Below are positions 7,864-16,170 of a stretch of 64,000 nt of DNA, piece after piece. The stretch is from the NCBI RefSeq assembly GCF_014656095.1, contig NZ_BNBT01000013.1, positions 29,864 to 93,863 of the forward strand, read 5' to 3'. A program made the translations under genes and the position numbers. Source of the stretch: Streptomyces longispororuber (GTDB taxonomy: Bacteria > Actinomycetota > Actinomycetes > Streptomycetales > Streptomycetaceae). Position 1 is the stretch's first letter. Each line of letters begins with the position of its first letter. A model generated the notes under the pieces. That model was not told the DNA's origin. It saw only the letters and a program-made list of their open reading frames with translations, and searched no databases.

Positions 7864-9053
7864 CGGCTCAGGTCCTTCCAGGCGACGTCCTTGTCGGTGC
7901 GCGGCTCCGGCGGCAGGCCGAGGACGCGCTCGGCGACGATGTTCAGCAGGACCTCGCTCGTCCCGCCCTCGATGCTGTTGCCCTTGGCGCGCAGATAGCG
8001 GTAGCCCGCCTCGCGCCCGGTGAAGTCGACGTGCTCCGGGCGCCGCAGGGTCCAGTCGTCGTACAGCAGCCCCTCCTCGCCGAGGAGTTCCACCTCCAGG
8101 CCGCTGATCTCCTGGTTGAGGCGGGCGAAGGTGAGCTTCATGCCGGAGCCCTCGGGTCCGGGCTGGCCCGCGACGAGCTGCTGGCGCAGGCGTTCGCCGG
8201 TGAGCCGGGCGACCTCGGCCTCGACCCAGAGGGTGAGCAGGCGCTGGTGCAGGTCGTGGGTGCGCAGCTCGGGGCGCTCGCGCCAGGCCCGGGCGACGGG
8301 CTCGATCATGCCGCCCTCGCGCGGCAGGCGCAGGCCGCCGATGGCGACGCGCTCGTTCATGAGGGTGGTCTGCGCGACGCGCCAGCCGTCGCCGACCTCC
8401 CCGAGCCGGTGGGCGTCGGGGACGCGCACGTCGGTGAGGAACACCTCGTTGAACTCCGCCTCGCCGGTGATCTGCCGCAGCGGCCGCACCTCGACGCCCG
8501 GGTCGGTCATGTCGCAGACGAAGTACGTGATGCCGCGGTGCTTGGGCAGGTCCGGGTCGGTGCGGGCGATGAGGATGGCCCAGCGGGCGAGGTGGGCGCT
8601 GGAGGTCCACACCTTCTGCCCGTTGACCACCCAGCCGTCGCCGTCGCGCACGGCGCGGGTGCCGAGCGCGGCGAGGTCGGAGCCCGCGCCGGGCTCGCTG
8701 AAGAGCTGGCACCAGACCTCCTCGCCGACCCACAGGGGCTTGAGGAAGCGCCGCTTCTGCTCGTCGGTGCCGAACTGGAGGATCGTCGGCGCGGCCATGC
8801 CGAGGCCGATGCCGATGCGGCGGGGGTCGTTGTCGGGGGCGCCCGCGGCCTGGAGTTCGTCGTCCACGACGGCCTGGAGGGAGCGGGGCGCGCCGAGGCC
8901 GCCGAGGCCTTCGGGGTAGTGCACCCAGGCGAGCCCGGCGTCGAACCGGGCGCCGAGGAAGTCCGCCCGGCCGGTGGTCGCGGGCGGGTGGGCGGCGAGG
9001 AACTCCTGGGTGCGGCGGCGGAGTTCGGCGGCGTCGGGTGCGGTGGGGGTCAC
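7860..9053 (-). CDS. Acyl-CoA dehydrogenase, catalytic-type subunit
   Basis: This 397-residue acyl-CoA dehydrogenase shows all the usual regions. These are the helical N-domain (FLGARFDAGLAWVHYPEGLGGLG), the FAD-binding beta-domain signature WCQLFSEPGAGSDLAAL and VVNGQKVWTSSAHLA, substrate-lining VFLTDVRVP, and the C-terminal helix TSEVLLNIVAERVLGLP. It oxidises acyl-CoA to enoyl-CoA with FAD and passes electrons to ETF. GTG at 9053 overlaps the oxidoreductase stop by four bases and its stop overlaps the next ATG. The two dehydrogenases therefore probably assemble together. Confidence 0.88.
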   Translation of the reverse strand: MTPTAPDAAELRRRTQEFLAAHPPATTGRADFLGARFDAGLAWVHYPEGLGGLGAPRSLQAVVDDELQAAGAPDNDPRRIGIGLGMAAPTILQFGTDEQKRRFLKPLWVGEEVWCQLFSEPGAGSDLAALGTRAVRDGDGWVVNGQKVWTSSAHLARWAILIARTDPDLPKHRGITYFVCDMTDPGVEVRPLRQITGEAEFNEVFLTDVRVPDAHRLGEVGDGWRVAQTTLMNERVAIGGLRLPREGGMIEPVARAWRERPELRTHDLHQRLLTLWVEAEVARLTGERLRQQLVAGQPGPEGSGMKLTFARLNQEISGLEVELLGEEGLLYDDWTLRRPEHVDFTGREAGYRYLRAKGNSIEGGTSEVLLNIVAERVLGLPPEPRTDKDVAWKDLSR

Positions 9054-10027
9054 GCGGCGGCTCCCTCGGTGCGCGGGGGCAGGACGACCACCCGGCCGGT
9101 GGTGAGGCCGTCGGCGACGCGCTGTACGGCGGCGGCCGCGCCGGCGAGCGGCACCCGCTCGCTGACCAGCGGCTTGACGGCGCCCTTGGCGGCCAGGTCG
9201 GTGAGGTGGCGGTGGCAGTCGAGGATCGCGCGCGGGTCCTTGGCCGCGTACAGGCCCCAGTGCAGGCCGAGGATCGCGTAGTTCTTCACCAGGGCGTGAT
9301 TGAGGGCGGGTGTCGGGACGGTGCCGCTCGCGAAGCCGACGACGAGGATGCGGCCCTCGAAGGCCACGCACTTCGCGGACTGGGCGTACGCCGCGCCGCC
9401 GACGGGGTCGTAGACGACGTCGGCGCCGCGGCCGCCGGTGGCGTCCTTCACCGCCTCGACGACGTCGTCCGCGCGCCGGTCCACGACCAGGTCGCAGCCG
9501 AGCTCGCGGGCGGTCCGCGCCTTGTCCGGGCCGCCGACGACGCCGATGACGCGGGCGCCCGCGGCCTTGCCGAGCTGGACGGCCGCGCTGCCGACGCCGC
9601 CCGCGGCCGCGTGCACGAGCAGCGTCTCGCCCGCCTGGAGCCGGGCCCGCCGGTGCAGGCCGAACCAGCCGGTCTGGTAGCCGATGTGCAGGGCGGCGGC
9701 CTCGGCGTCGTCGAGGGCGTCCGGCGCGGGCAGCAGGGCGGCGGCGTCCGCGAGCGCGTACTCGGCGAAGCCGCCGTGCGGCAGGGCGGGGTTGGCGATG
9801 ACGCGCCGCCCGTCGGGGGTCTCGCCGCAGATCTCCACGCCGGGCGTGAACGGCAGCTGCGGGGTGATCTGGTACTGCCCCCGGCAGAGCAGCGCGTCGG
9901 GGAAGTTGACGTTCGCGGCGCGGACCTTGAGCAGCACCTGGCCGTCGCCGGGCACCGGGATGTCCGCCTCGGCCAGCCGCATCACCTCGCCCGGCTCGCC
10001 GTTACGGGGTACGTGCCATGCGTGCAT
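9050..10027 (-). CDS. Zinc-independent NADPH:quinone oxidoreductase family protein (MDR superfamily)
   Basis: This 325-residue medium-chain reductase starts MHAWHVPRNGEP and has a GroES-like N-domain (KVRAANVNFPDALLCRGQY, LPFTPGVEICGE). Its Rossmann domain carries the nucleotide motif AAAGGVGSAAVQLGKAAGARVIGV. The Cys/His zinc ligands of alcohol dehydrogenases are absent, so it should be a quinone- or enoyl-type reductase. As first gene of an operon with two acyl-CoA dehydrogenases it probably handles a reduced or unsaturated intermediate of the same degradation pathway. Confidence 0.85.
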   Translation of the reverse strand: MHAWHVPRNGEPGEVMRLAEADIPVPGDGQVLLKVRAANVNFPDALLCRGQYQITPQLPFTPGVEICGETPDGRRVIANPALPHGGFAEYALADAAALLPAPDALDDAEAAALHIGYQTGWFGLHRRARLQAGETLLVHAAAGGVGSAAVQLGKAAGARVIGVVGGPDKARTARELGCDLVVDRRADDVVEAVKDATGGRGADVVYDPVGGAAYAQSAKCVAFEGRILVVGFASGTVPTPALNHALVKNYAILGLHWGLYAAKDPRAILDCHRHLTDLAAKGAVKPLVSERVPLAGAAAAVQRVADGLTTGRVVVLPPRTEGAAA

Positions 10028-10071
10028 GCGGGGCCTCCACGGGGCGGTAGCGGACCGTACCCGCGCATACT

Positions 10072-10083
10072 AAGCGGTCGCTT
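10072..10083. promoter_or_regulatory. Palindromic operator candidate upstream of the acyl-CoA dehydrogenase operon
   Basis: AAGCGGTCGCTT is a perfect 12-base palindrome about 45 bases upstream of the oxidoreductase start. On the minus strand it sits next to a -10-like TAGTAT. Its position suggests control by a TetR-type repressor, as is usual for fatty-acid operons. The regulator is not encoded adjacent, apart from the XRE-cupin gene next door. Confidence 0.4.
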
Positions 10084-10100
10084 GCCTCAGCGGAACAGGG

Positions 10101-10868
10101 TCAGCCGTCAGCCGCTCCCCCGGACCGGGCCTTGGGCTTGGCCCGGACGTGCATGCGTTCGCCCTGCGGCCCGAACAGGCTCAGGAACTCGGCCGGGCCC
10201 TCGCCGGTGGCGCCGAACCAGTGCGGCACCCGGGTGTCGAACTCGGCCGCCTCCCCCGCGGTCAGCACCACGTCGTGCTCGCCGAGGATCAGGCGCAGCC
10301 GCCCGGACAGCACGTACAGCCACTCGTACCCCTCGTGCGTCTTCGGGTCGGGCTCCACGGTCCGGGCGGGTTCGATGACCTTGTACGCCTGGAGCCCGCC
10401 GGGCTGGCGGGTCAGGGGCACCATCGTGCGGCCGTGGCGGACGATGGGCTTGGCCCGGACGCGGGGGTCGCCGACGGGCGGGGCGCCGACGAGTTCGTCC
10501 AGCGGGACCTGGTGGGCGCGGGCGATGGGCAGCAGCAGCTCCAGGCTCGGCCTGCGCCCGCCCGACTCCAGGCGCGAGAGCGTGCTGACGGAGATGCCGG
10601 TGGCGGCGGACAGCTCCGCGAGCGTCGCGCCGCGCTCCTTGCGGATCCTGCGCAGGCGCGGCCCGACGGCGGTGAGGACCTTGTCGGTCTCACCGCCGTC
10701 ACCCTCGTGCGCCTGACCGCCCGGCACCTGACCGCCCTGCGTCTGGCTGCCCTGCGTCTGACTGCCCGGTGCCGGACTCGCGGACGCCTGACCGCCCTGC
10801 GCCCGGCTCGTGGGCGGCTGGCCGCTCCGCCCCTGACCCTCGTGCGTGTGTCTCTCTGCGGATCCCAT
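10101..10868 (-). CDS. XRE-family regulator with C-terminal cupin domain
   Basis: This 255-residue two-domain regulator has an N-terminal 60 residues that form a Gln/Gly-rich low-complexity tail (GSQTQGSQTQGGQVPGGQ). A helix-turn-helix follows (LRRIRKERGATLAELSAATGISVSTLSRLESG), then a cupin (HEGYEWLYVLSGRLRLILGEHDVVLTAGEAAEFDTRVPHWFGA), which usually senses a small ligand. These proteins normally repress their own and a neighbouring operon. A palindrome lies just upstream of this gene, and it could also act on the divergent or adjacent genes. The extended N-terminus is plausible but the true start might be further in. Confidence 0.85.
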   Translation of the reverse strand: MGSAERHTHEGQGRSGQPPTSRAQGGQASASPAPGSQTQGSQTQGGQVPGGQAHEGDGGETDKVLTAVGPRLRRIRKERGATLAELSAATGISVSTLSRLESGGRRPSLELLLPIARAHQVPLDELVGAPPVGDPRVRAKPIVRHGRTMVPLTRQPGGLQAYKVIEPARTVEPDPKTHEGYEWLYVLSGRLRLILGEHDVVLTAGEAAEFDTRVPHWFGATGEGPAEFLSLFGPQGERMHVRAKPKARSGGAADG

Positions 10869-10875
10869 GCGCTCA

Positions 10876-10890
10876 TTGCAGAATCAGCAA
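10876..10890. promoter_or_regulatory. Palindrome before the XRE-cupin gene
   Basis: TTGCAGAATCAGCAA (TTGC-N7-GCAA) lies 8 bases upstream of the regulator's start codon. It overlaps the -10 area of a promoter whose -35 on the minus strand would be the TTGACA at about 10897-10902. It is a good candidate for an autoregulatory operator. Confidence 0.4.
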
Positions 10891-10891
10891 C

Positions 10892-10935
10892 GCGGTATGT
10901 CAAACCCGCATCAGCGGTACGTCAGACCCGCGTCA
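10892..10935. repeat. Two 22-bp direct repeats upstream of the XRE-cupin gene
   Basis: Two adjacent 22-base units (GCGGTATGTCAAACCCGCATCA type) match at 19 of 22 positions. The second ends exactly on the stop codon of the PIG-L gene. The first contains, on the minus strand, the TTGACA that could be the regulator's -35 element. They may be a regulator binding array or a simple duplication. Confidence 0.6.
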
Positions 10936-11697
10936 CCGGGCGAAGACCTCGAAGGCCACCGCGGGGACCCCGCCGAAGCGCGGCGCGAGCTGCTCGGCGA
11001 AGCCCGCGAGGACCGAGCGGCAGTACGCCTCCGGGTCCTCGTCCGTGAGGGCCTCCAGATAGGCGCGGTGCTCCAGCAGGGACCGGACGGAACGCTCCAG
11101 GCCCGGCCGGGCGTCCACCGCGTGCGTCGGCCGGTCCGTGCCGGCCACGGCGACCCAGCGCACCCCGTTCCACGGCTCCAGGCCCTGCTCGGCGAGGTCG
11201 GGGAAGATCCAGCGGTTGCCCGCGTCGGCGACCGCGTCCATGGTGGCGCGGCCGACGGCGACGTGGTCCGGGGTGTTCCAGGCGGCGCCGCCGCCCCAGG
11301 TGTCCTGGTGGTTGAGCGTGACGACCAGCTCGGGCCGGTGCCTGCGGATCGCGGCGGCGATGTCGCGGCGCAGCGCCGTGCCGTACTCGATCACGCCGTC
11401 GGCGTGGTCGAGGAACTCGACGGTGTCCACGCCGACGACGGCCGCGCTCGCGCGCTGCTCCCGCTCGCGCAGCGGCCCGGCCTCGGCGGGCGCCAGGGTG
11501 TCGATGCCCGCCTCGCCCCGGGTCGCGAGGAGGTACGCCACCTCGCGCCCGGCGTCCGTCCAGGAGGCGATCGCCCCGGAGCAGCCGTACTCCAGGTCGT
11601 CGGGGTGGGCGACGACGGCGAGGGCCCGCCGCCAGTCCTCGGGCATGGGGGCCAACTGGCCAGGGGCGGGTGCGCTGTCGGTCTGCGGCTCGGTCAT
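10933..11697 (-). CDS. PIG-L/LmbE-family zinc deacetylase
   Basis: This 254-residue member of the LmbE-like N-acetylglucosaminyl deacetylase family is related to MshB and Mca of mycothiol metabolism. The zinc and catalytic motif AHPDDLEYG lies at residues 30-38 (His31, Asp33, Asp34) and the third metal ligand is the His of [18 protein letters not shown] is also typical. The substrate is not identifiable. In Streptomyces these enzymes act on amino-sugar or mycothiol conjugates, or within antibiotic pathways. It stands alone between the regulator and the hydrolase, all on the minus strand. Confidence 0.85.
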   Translation of the reverse strand: MTEPQTDSAPAPGQLAPMPEDWRRALAVVAHPDDLEYGCSGAIASWTDAGREVAYLLATRGEAGIDTLAPAEAGPLREREQRASAAVVGVDTVEFLDHADGVIEYGTALRRDIAAAIRRHRPELVVTLNHQDTWGGGAAWNTPDHVAVGRATMDAVADAGNRWIFPDLAEQGLEPWNGVRWVAVAGTDRPTHAVDARPGLERSVRSLLEHRAYLEALTDEDPEAYCRSVLAGFAEQLAPRFGGVPAVAFEVFAR

Positions 11698-11737
11698 GAG
11701 CGCAGCCTATCCAGCGGCCGCGCGCGTCCGGCCGGGG

Positions 11738-13048
11738 TCAGATCTCGCCCCGGACGAGGCCGAGGAGCCGGTCGAGGACCCGGGGGCCGCTCACGCGCAG
11801 TCCGTCGTGCTCGTACTCGTCCGTGACCCAGGTGCGCAGGCCGCGGATCGCCCGCGCGGTGCGCAGGGAGTCGGCGGTGTCGACGTACAGGTCGTCGTGG
11901 TAGACGGCGGCGGCCGCCGGCACCTCGTTGGCGGCCAGGCGTTCGGCGTCGTACAGCGGGGCCCAGTCGGTGCGCGCGGCGAGCAGCTCGGCGGTCTCGC
12001 GCAGCGGCCGCAGCGCCGGGTCGCAGTCGAACATCCAGCGCTGGACGGCCTCCCCGGTGAACAGGACGGGTTCGCCGCCCGCGAGGCTCTTGGCCGCGTC
12101 GAACCGGGGGAACTCGGCCCGCACCCGCTCGGCGGACCAGGCGGTGGGCCGCCCGCCCTGGGCGTAGCAGGCCTCGTGCAGGACGGCGTACAAGGGGTGC
12201 GCCGCGTACGACAGGAGGGCCTGGACCTGCTCCTGGAAGGCGTCCGAGAGGGCGGGTCCCGCGCTGGTGCGGACGAAGGCGTCCTCCAGGAGGTAGTGCA
12301 GGCGGTGGCTGCCGTCGCCGGTGCCGAGCAGGATGCCGAGGGACTGGAAGGCCTCGGCGGTGAGGCGGTAGCCGCCGTTGAGGACCGGCTCGTGCTCGGC
12401 GGCGTACTCGGCGATCCGCCGGGCGCGCTCGACGTCGCCCGGGTAACGGGCGTAGTGGGCCAGGGACTTGCGCTCCATGCGCGGGTAGGCGGCGCGGTAG
12501 ACGTCGTCCGCGTGGCCGTCCAGCGTCGGCAGGCCGCCGGTGATCAGCGCGGCGTCCAGGCCCTCGGGCGCGGCGGAGAGGTAGTGGACGGCGCAGAAGC
12601 CGCCGAAGCTCTGGCCGAGGACGGTCCAGGGGGCGCCGCCGGTGACCTCGCGGCGGATCGCCTCGCAGTCCCGCACGATCGCGTCGGCGCGGAAGTGCCG
12701 CAGGTAGTCGGCCTGTTCGCGGGGGCCGCCGCGCAGCGGCAGCGTCTGGCGGTTGGCGGGCGCCGAGGCGCCGGTGCCGCGCTGGTCGAGGAGCAGCACG
12801 CGGTAGTCGCGCAGGGCCCGCCCGAGCCAGGCCTGGGCGCCCGCGAACCGGTGCGCGCCGAAGCCGGGGCCGCCCTGGAGGTACACCAGCCAGGGCAGCC
12901 GCGCGTCCTGCCGGGAGGCGGCCACGCACTCCCGGGCGAACAGCTCGATCCGCTCCCCCGCCGGGTCGCCGTGGTCGAGCGGCACCTGGAAGCGGCGGTC
13001 GGTGAGCACGACCCCGGGCTGGCGGTACTGACGGTACGTCACGGTCAA
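11738..13048 (-). CDS. Proline-iminopeptidase-like alpha/beta hydrolase
   Basis: This 436-residue cytoplasmic alpha/beta hydrolase of peptidase family S33 has the oxyanion motif GGPGFGA, the strand LLLDQRGTGAS, and the nucleophile elbow GQSFGGF (Ser). A large helical cap follows, typical of the longer actinobacterial prolyl aminopeptidases. No signal peptide is present. It probably removes N-terminal Pro or similar residues from peptides. Start MTVTYRQYRQPG at 13048 lies divergently from lutA with about 160 bases between. Confidence 0.8.
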   Translation of the reverse strand: MTVTYRQYRQPGVVLTDRRFQVPLDHGDPAGERIELFARECVAASRQDARLPWLVYLQGGPGFGAHRFAGAQAWLGRALRDYRVLLLDQRGTGASAPANRQTLPLRGGPREQADYLRHFRADAIVRDCEAIRREVTGGAPWTVLGQSFGGFCAVHYLSAAPEGLDAALITGGLPTLDGHADDVYRAAYPRMERKSLAHYARYPGDVERARRIAEYAAEHEPVLNGGYRLTAEAFQSLGILLGTGDGSHRLHYLLEDAFVRTSAGPALSDAFQEQVQALLSYAAHPLYAVLHEACYAQGGRPTAWSAERVRAEFPRFDAAKSLAGGEPVLFTGEAVQRWMFDCDPALRPLRETAELLAARTDWAPLYDAERLAANEVPAAAAVYHDDLYVDTADSLRTARAIRGLRTWVTDEYEHDGLRVSGPRVLDRLLGLVRGEI

Positions 13049-13181
13049 GGCGACTCCTACGGCACGGCTGCGGCACGGCTGCGGCGGGGCCGCAGCAGGT
13101 CATGGGCCGCCCGGGTGCGCGGGCGGGCCGGTCGGGCGAGAGGCTCCCCCAGGGCGCCCCCGCCAGATTACGCTGCCCATA

Positions 13182-13190
13182 CATCCGATG
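13182..13190. promoter_or_regulatory. Possible GntR-type operator before lutA
   Basis: CATCCGATG is a short inverted repeat 22 bases upstream of the lutA start, inside the likely promoter. FadR-subfamily GntR regulators such as LutR control lactate-use operons through short palindromes of this kind. The match is too short to be sure. Confidence 0.25.
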
Positions 13191-13211
13191 ATCGACGAGG
13201 AGGCACGCGCC

Positions 13212-13967
13212 ATGCGTATCGCTCTCTTCCTGACCTGCGTCAACGACACGCTGTACCCGAACACCGGCCGTGCCACCGTGAAGCTCCTGACCAGGCTGGG
13301 CGTCGACGTGGACTTCCCGGAGGCGCAGACCTGCTGCGGCCAGGCGCACTACAACACCGGCTACCGCCATCAGGCCGAGCCGCTCGCCCGGCACTTCTCC
13401 GATGTCTTCCGGGGCTACGAGGCGATCGTGACGCCCTCCGGATCGTGCGGCGCGATGGTGCGCGAGCTCTACCCGCGCCTCGGTGAGCGGGCCCGGGCCG
13501 AAGGCCGCGGCGGCGGGCTCGCGGCGGCCCTGGCGCCCGTGGTGCCGCGGACGTACGAGCTGACCGAGTTCCTCGTGGACGTCCTCGGCGTCACCGACGT
13601 CGGCGCGTACTACCCGCACACGGTGACGTACCACCCGACCTGCCACGGCCTGCGCTCGCTCGGCCTCGGCGAGCGGCCCCTGCGGCTGCTGCGGGCCGTG
13701 CGCGGTCTCGAACTCGTGGAGCTGCCGGGCGCCGAGGAGTGCTGCGGCTTCGGCGGCACCTTCGCGGTGAAGAACCCGGACGTCTCGGCGGCGATGGGCG
13801 CCGACAAGGTACGCCACGCCCAGTCCACCGGCGCCGAGGTGCTGTGCGCGGCGGACAACTCCTGCCTGATGCACCTCGGCGGCACGATGGCGCGGCTGCG
13901 GACGGACATGCGGCCGGTGCACATCGCGGAGATCCTGGCCGGCACGGAGGAGGAGGTCCTGGCATGA
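13212..13967 (+). CDS. lutA: Lactate utilisation protein A (CCG-domain iron-sulphur subunit)
   Basis: This 251-residue subunit of the LutABC L-lactate oxidising complex carries two cysteine-rich CCG domains, which bind an iron-sulphur cluster or disulphide centre: QTCCGQAHYNTGY and the EECCGFGGTFAVK motif. It starts at the ATG at 13212, eight bases after GAGGAGG, rather than at an ATG 24 bases earlier that precedes the ribosome site. Its stop overlaps lutB (ATGA). The complex converts L-lactate to pyruvate and allows growth on lactate. Confidence 0.93.
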   Translation: MRIALFLTCVNDTLYPNTGRATVKLLTRLGVDVDFPEAQTCCGQAHYNTGYRHQAEPLARHFSDVFRGYEAIVTPSGSCGAMVRELYPRLGERARAEGRGGGLAAALAPVVPRTYELTEFLVDVLGVTDVGAYYPHTVTYHPTCHGLRSLGLGERPLRLLRAVRGLELVELPGAEECCGFGGTFAVKNPDVSAAMGADKVRHAQSTGAEVLCAADNSCLMHLGGTMARLRTDMRPVHIAEILAGTEEEVLA

Positions 13968-15496
13968 GCGGCACCTTCCTGGGCATGCCGGCGTTCCCGG
14001 AGGCCGCCCGCGCCGCCGTGCGCGACGCCACCCTGCGCGCCAACCTCCGCCACGCCACGCACACCATCCGCGACAAGCGCGCCCGCGCCGTCGCCGAGCT
14101 GGACGACTGGGCGGAGCTGCGCGAGGCGGGCAAGCGCATCAAGGACCACACGCTGCGCCACCTGGACCACTATCTGCTGCGTCTGGAGGAGGCGGTCACG
14201 GCGGCGGGCGGCACCGTGCACTGGGCGGCCGACGCCGACGAGGCCAACCGCGTGGTGACCCGCCTGGTCCAGGAGACCGGCGAGCGGGAGGTCGTCAAGG
14301 TCAAGTCCATGGCCACGCAGGAGATCGGCCTCAACGAAGCCCTGGAGGCCGCGGGCATCCGCGCCTACGAGACCGACCTCGCCGAGCTGATCGTGCAGCT
14401 CGGCCGGGACCGGCCCTCGCACATCCTGGTGCCCGCCATCCACCGCAACCGCGGCGAGATCCGGGACGTCTTCCGCACCGAGATGGGGCGCTGGGGCCGC
14501 CCCGCCCCGGACGGGCTCACCGACAGCCCCGCCGAACTCGCCGAGGCCGCGCGGCTGCACCTGCGGGAGAAGTTCCTGCGCGCCAAGGTCGGCATCTCGG
14601 GCGCCAACTTCATGGTCGCCGAGACCGGCACGCTCGTCGTCGTCGAGTCCGAGGGCAACGGCCGCATGTGCCTGACGCTGCCGGAGACCCTCATCTCCGT
14701 CGTCGGCATCGAGAAGGTCGTGCCCACGTGGCGGGACCTGGAGGTGTTCCTCCAGACCCTCCCCCGCTCCGCCACGGCCGAGCGCATGAACCCGTACACG
14801 TCGATGTGGACCGGTACGAGCGGCGGCCCGCGCGGGGAGGGCGACGGGCCGCGCGCCTTCCACCTGGTGCTGCTCGACAACGGCCGCACCGACACCCTCG
14901 CCGACGACGTCGGCCGCCAGGTGCTGCGCTGCATCCGCTGCTCGGCGTGCCTCAACGTGTGCCCGGTGTACGAGCGGGCGGGCGGGCACGCCTACGGCTC
15001 GGTGTACCCGGGGCCCATCGGCGCCGTCCTCGGCCCGCAGCTCCGCGGCACACAGAGCGCGCTGGACGCCTCGCTGCCCTACGCGTCCTCGCTGTGCGGC
15101 GCGTGCTACGACGTGTGCCCGGTCGCCATCGACATCCCGGAAGTGCTGGTGCACCTGCGGGAGCGGGTCGTCGAGGGCGGCGAGGTGACCCGGCGGGGCG
15201 TACGGGTCCGGCTGAGGCCCGCCCGGGGGCACGCGGCCGAGCGGGCGGCGATGCGGGCCGCGCGGTGGGTGTTCGGGCGCCCGGGGGCGCTGCGCGCGGG
15301 CCAGCGCCTGGCGTCCCGCACCCGGGGCGTCCATCCGCGCGCCCTGCCCGGGCCCGGCAGGGCGTGGAGCGCGAGCCGGGACCTGCCGGAGGTGCCCGCC
15401 GAGCCGTTCCGGGACTGGTGGCGCCGTACGCGTACGGAGGCCGCGCGGACGGGGACTGCGCCCACGGAGGCAGGAAAGGCGGTGCGCGGTGAGTGA
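13964..15496 (+). CDS. lutB: Lactate utilisation iron-sulphur protein B
   Basis: This 510-residue protein has an N-terminal LUD domain (KVKSMATQEIGLNEALEAAGI, GISGANFMVAETGTLVVVESEGNGRM). A ferredoxin-like domain with two 4Fe-4S motifs follows, CIRCSACLNVCPVY and CGACYDVCPVAIDIP, and then a basic Arg-rich C-terminal tail. It passes electrons within the LutABC lactate dehydrogenase complex. It starts at the ATG overlapping the lutA stop and ends 8 bases inside lutC, so the three subunits are translationally coupled. Confidence 0.93.
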   Translation: MSGTFLGMPAFPEAARAAVRDATLRANLRHATHTIRDKRARAVAELDDWAELREAGKRIKDHTLRHLDHYLLRLEEAVTAAGGTVHWAADADEANRVVTRLVQETGEREVVKVKSMATQEIGLNEALEAAGIRAYETDLAELIVQLGRDRPSHILVPAIHRNRGEIRDVFRTEMGRWGRPAPDGLTDSPAELAEAARLHLREKFLRAKVGISGANFMVAETGTLVVVESEGNGRMCLTLPETLISVVGIEKVVPTWRDLEVFLQTLPRSATAERMNPYTSMWTGTSGGPRGEGDGPRAFHLVLLDNGRTDTLADDVGRQVLRCIRCSACLNVCPVYERAGGHAYGSVYPGPIGAVLGPQLRGTQSALDASLPYASSLCGACYDVCPVAIDIPEVLVHLRERVVEGGEVTRRGVRVRLRPARGHAAERAAMRAARWVFGRPGALRAGQRLASRTRGVHPRALPGPGRAWSASRDLPEVPAEPFRDWWRRTRTEAARTGTAPTEAGKAVRGE

Positions 15497-16148
15497 CAGG
15501 GACGTGGTCCTCGGGCGGATCGGGCGGGCCCTCGGGCCACGCCCGCGGGACCCGGACGTGACGTACGAGGACGCCGTCGCCCGTGCCTACCGGCGCGGCC
15601 CCGGCGACGGTGCGCGGGAGCGGGACTCCGGCGTGCTCGACCTGCTCGCCGAGAACCTGGCCGACTACCGGGCCGTCGTGCACCGCGCGGACGGCGACGG
15701 CCTCGCGGACCTGCTGGCCCGGCTGCTCGCCGCGCGCGGCGCGCGCAGGGTGCTCGTGCCGCCGGGCCTGCCGCCCACCTGGCTGGCCGAAGCCGCCGTC
15801 GAGCAGGTCCCCGACCGGGCGGCCGACACCGCGTACGACCTCGACCGCGTCGACAGCGTGGTGACGGGCTGCGCGGTCGCGATCGCCGGTACGGGCACGC
15901 TCGTCCTGGACGGCTCGCCCGACCAGGGCCGCCGCCGGGTCACCCTGGTCCCCGATCACCACGTGTGCGTCGTCCGGGTCCCGGACCAGGTCGTCGCGTC
16001 CGTGCCCGAGGCGCTCGGGCGGCTCGACCCGCGCCGCCCGCTGACCTGGATCTCCGGGCCGTCCGCGACCAGTGACATCGAACTGGACCGGGTCGAGGGC
16101 GTGCACGGGCCCCGCACCCTGGAGGTGGTGCTGGTGAGCGGGGTGTGA
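15489..16148 (+). CDS. lutC: Lactate utilisation protein C (LUD domain)
   Basis: This 219-residue protein consists of a single LUD domain. The conserved segment GTGTLVLDGSPDQGRRRVTLVPDHHVCVVR and the C-terminal SGPSATSDIELDRVEGVHGPRTLEVVLV are diagnostic of LutC/YkgG. It is the third subunit of the lactate oxidation complex. The GTG start at 15489 overlaps the end of lutB. Confidence 0.93.
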   Translation: MSDRDVVLGRIGRALGPRPRDPDVTYEDAVARAYRRGPGDGARERDSGVLDLLAENLADYRAVVHRADGDGLADLLARLLAARGARRVLVPPGLPPTWLAEAAVEQVPDRAADTAYDLDRVDSVVTGCAVAIAGTGTLVLDGSPDQGRRRVTLVPDHHVCVVRVPDQVVASVPEALGRLDPRRPLTWISGPSATSDIELDRVEGVHGPRTLEVVLVSGV

Positions 16149-16170
16149 CGGGCGCGGTTAGCGTGAGGGA

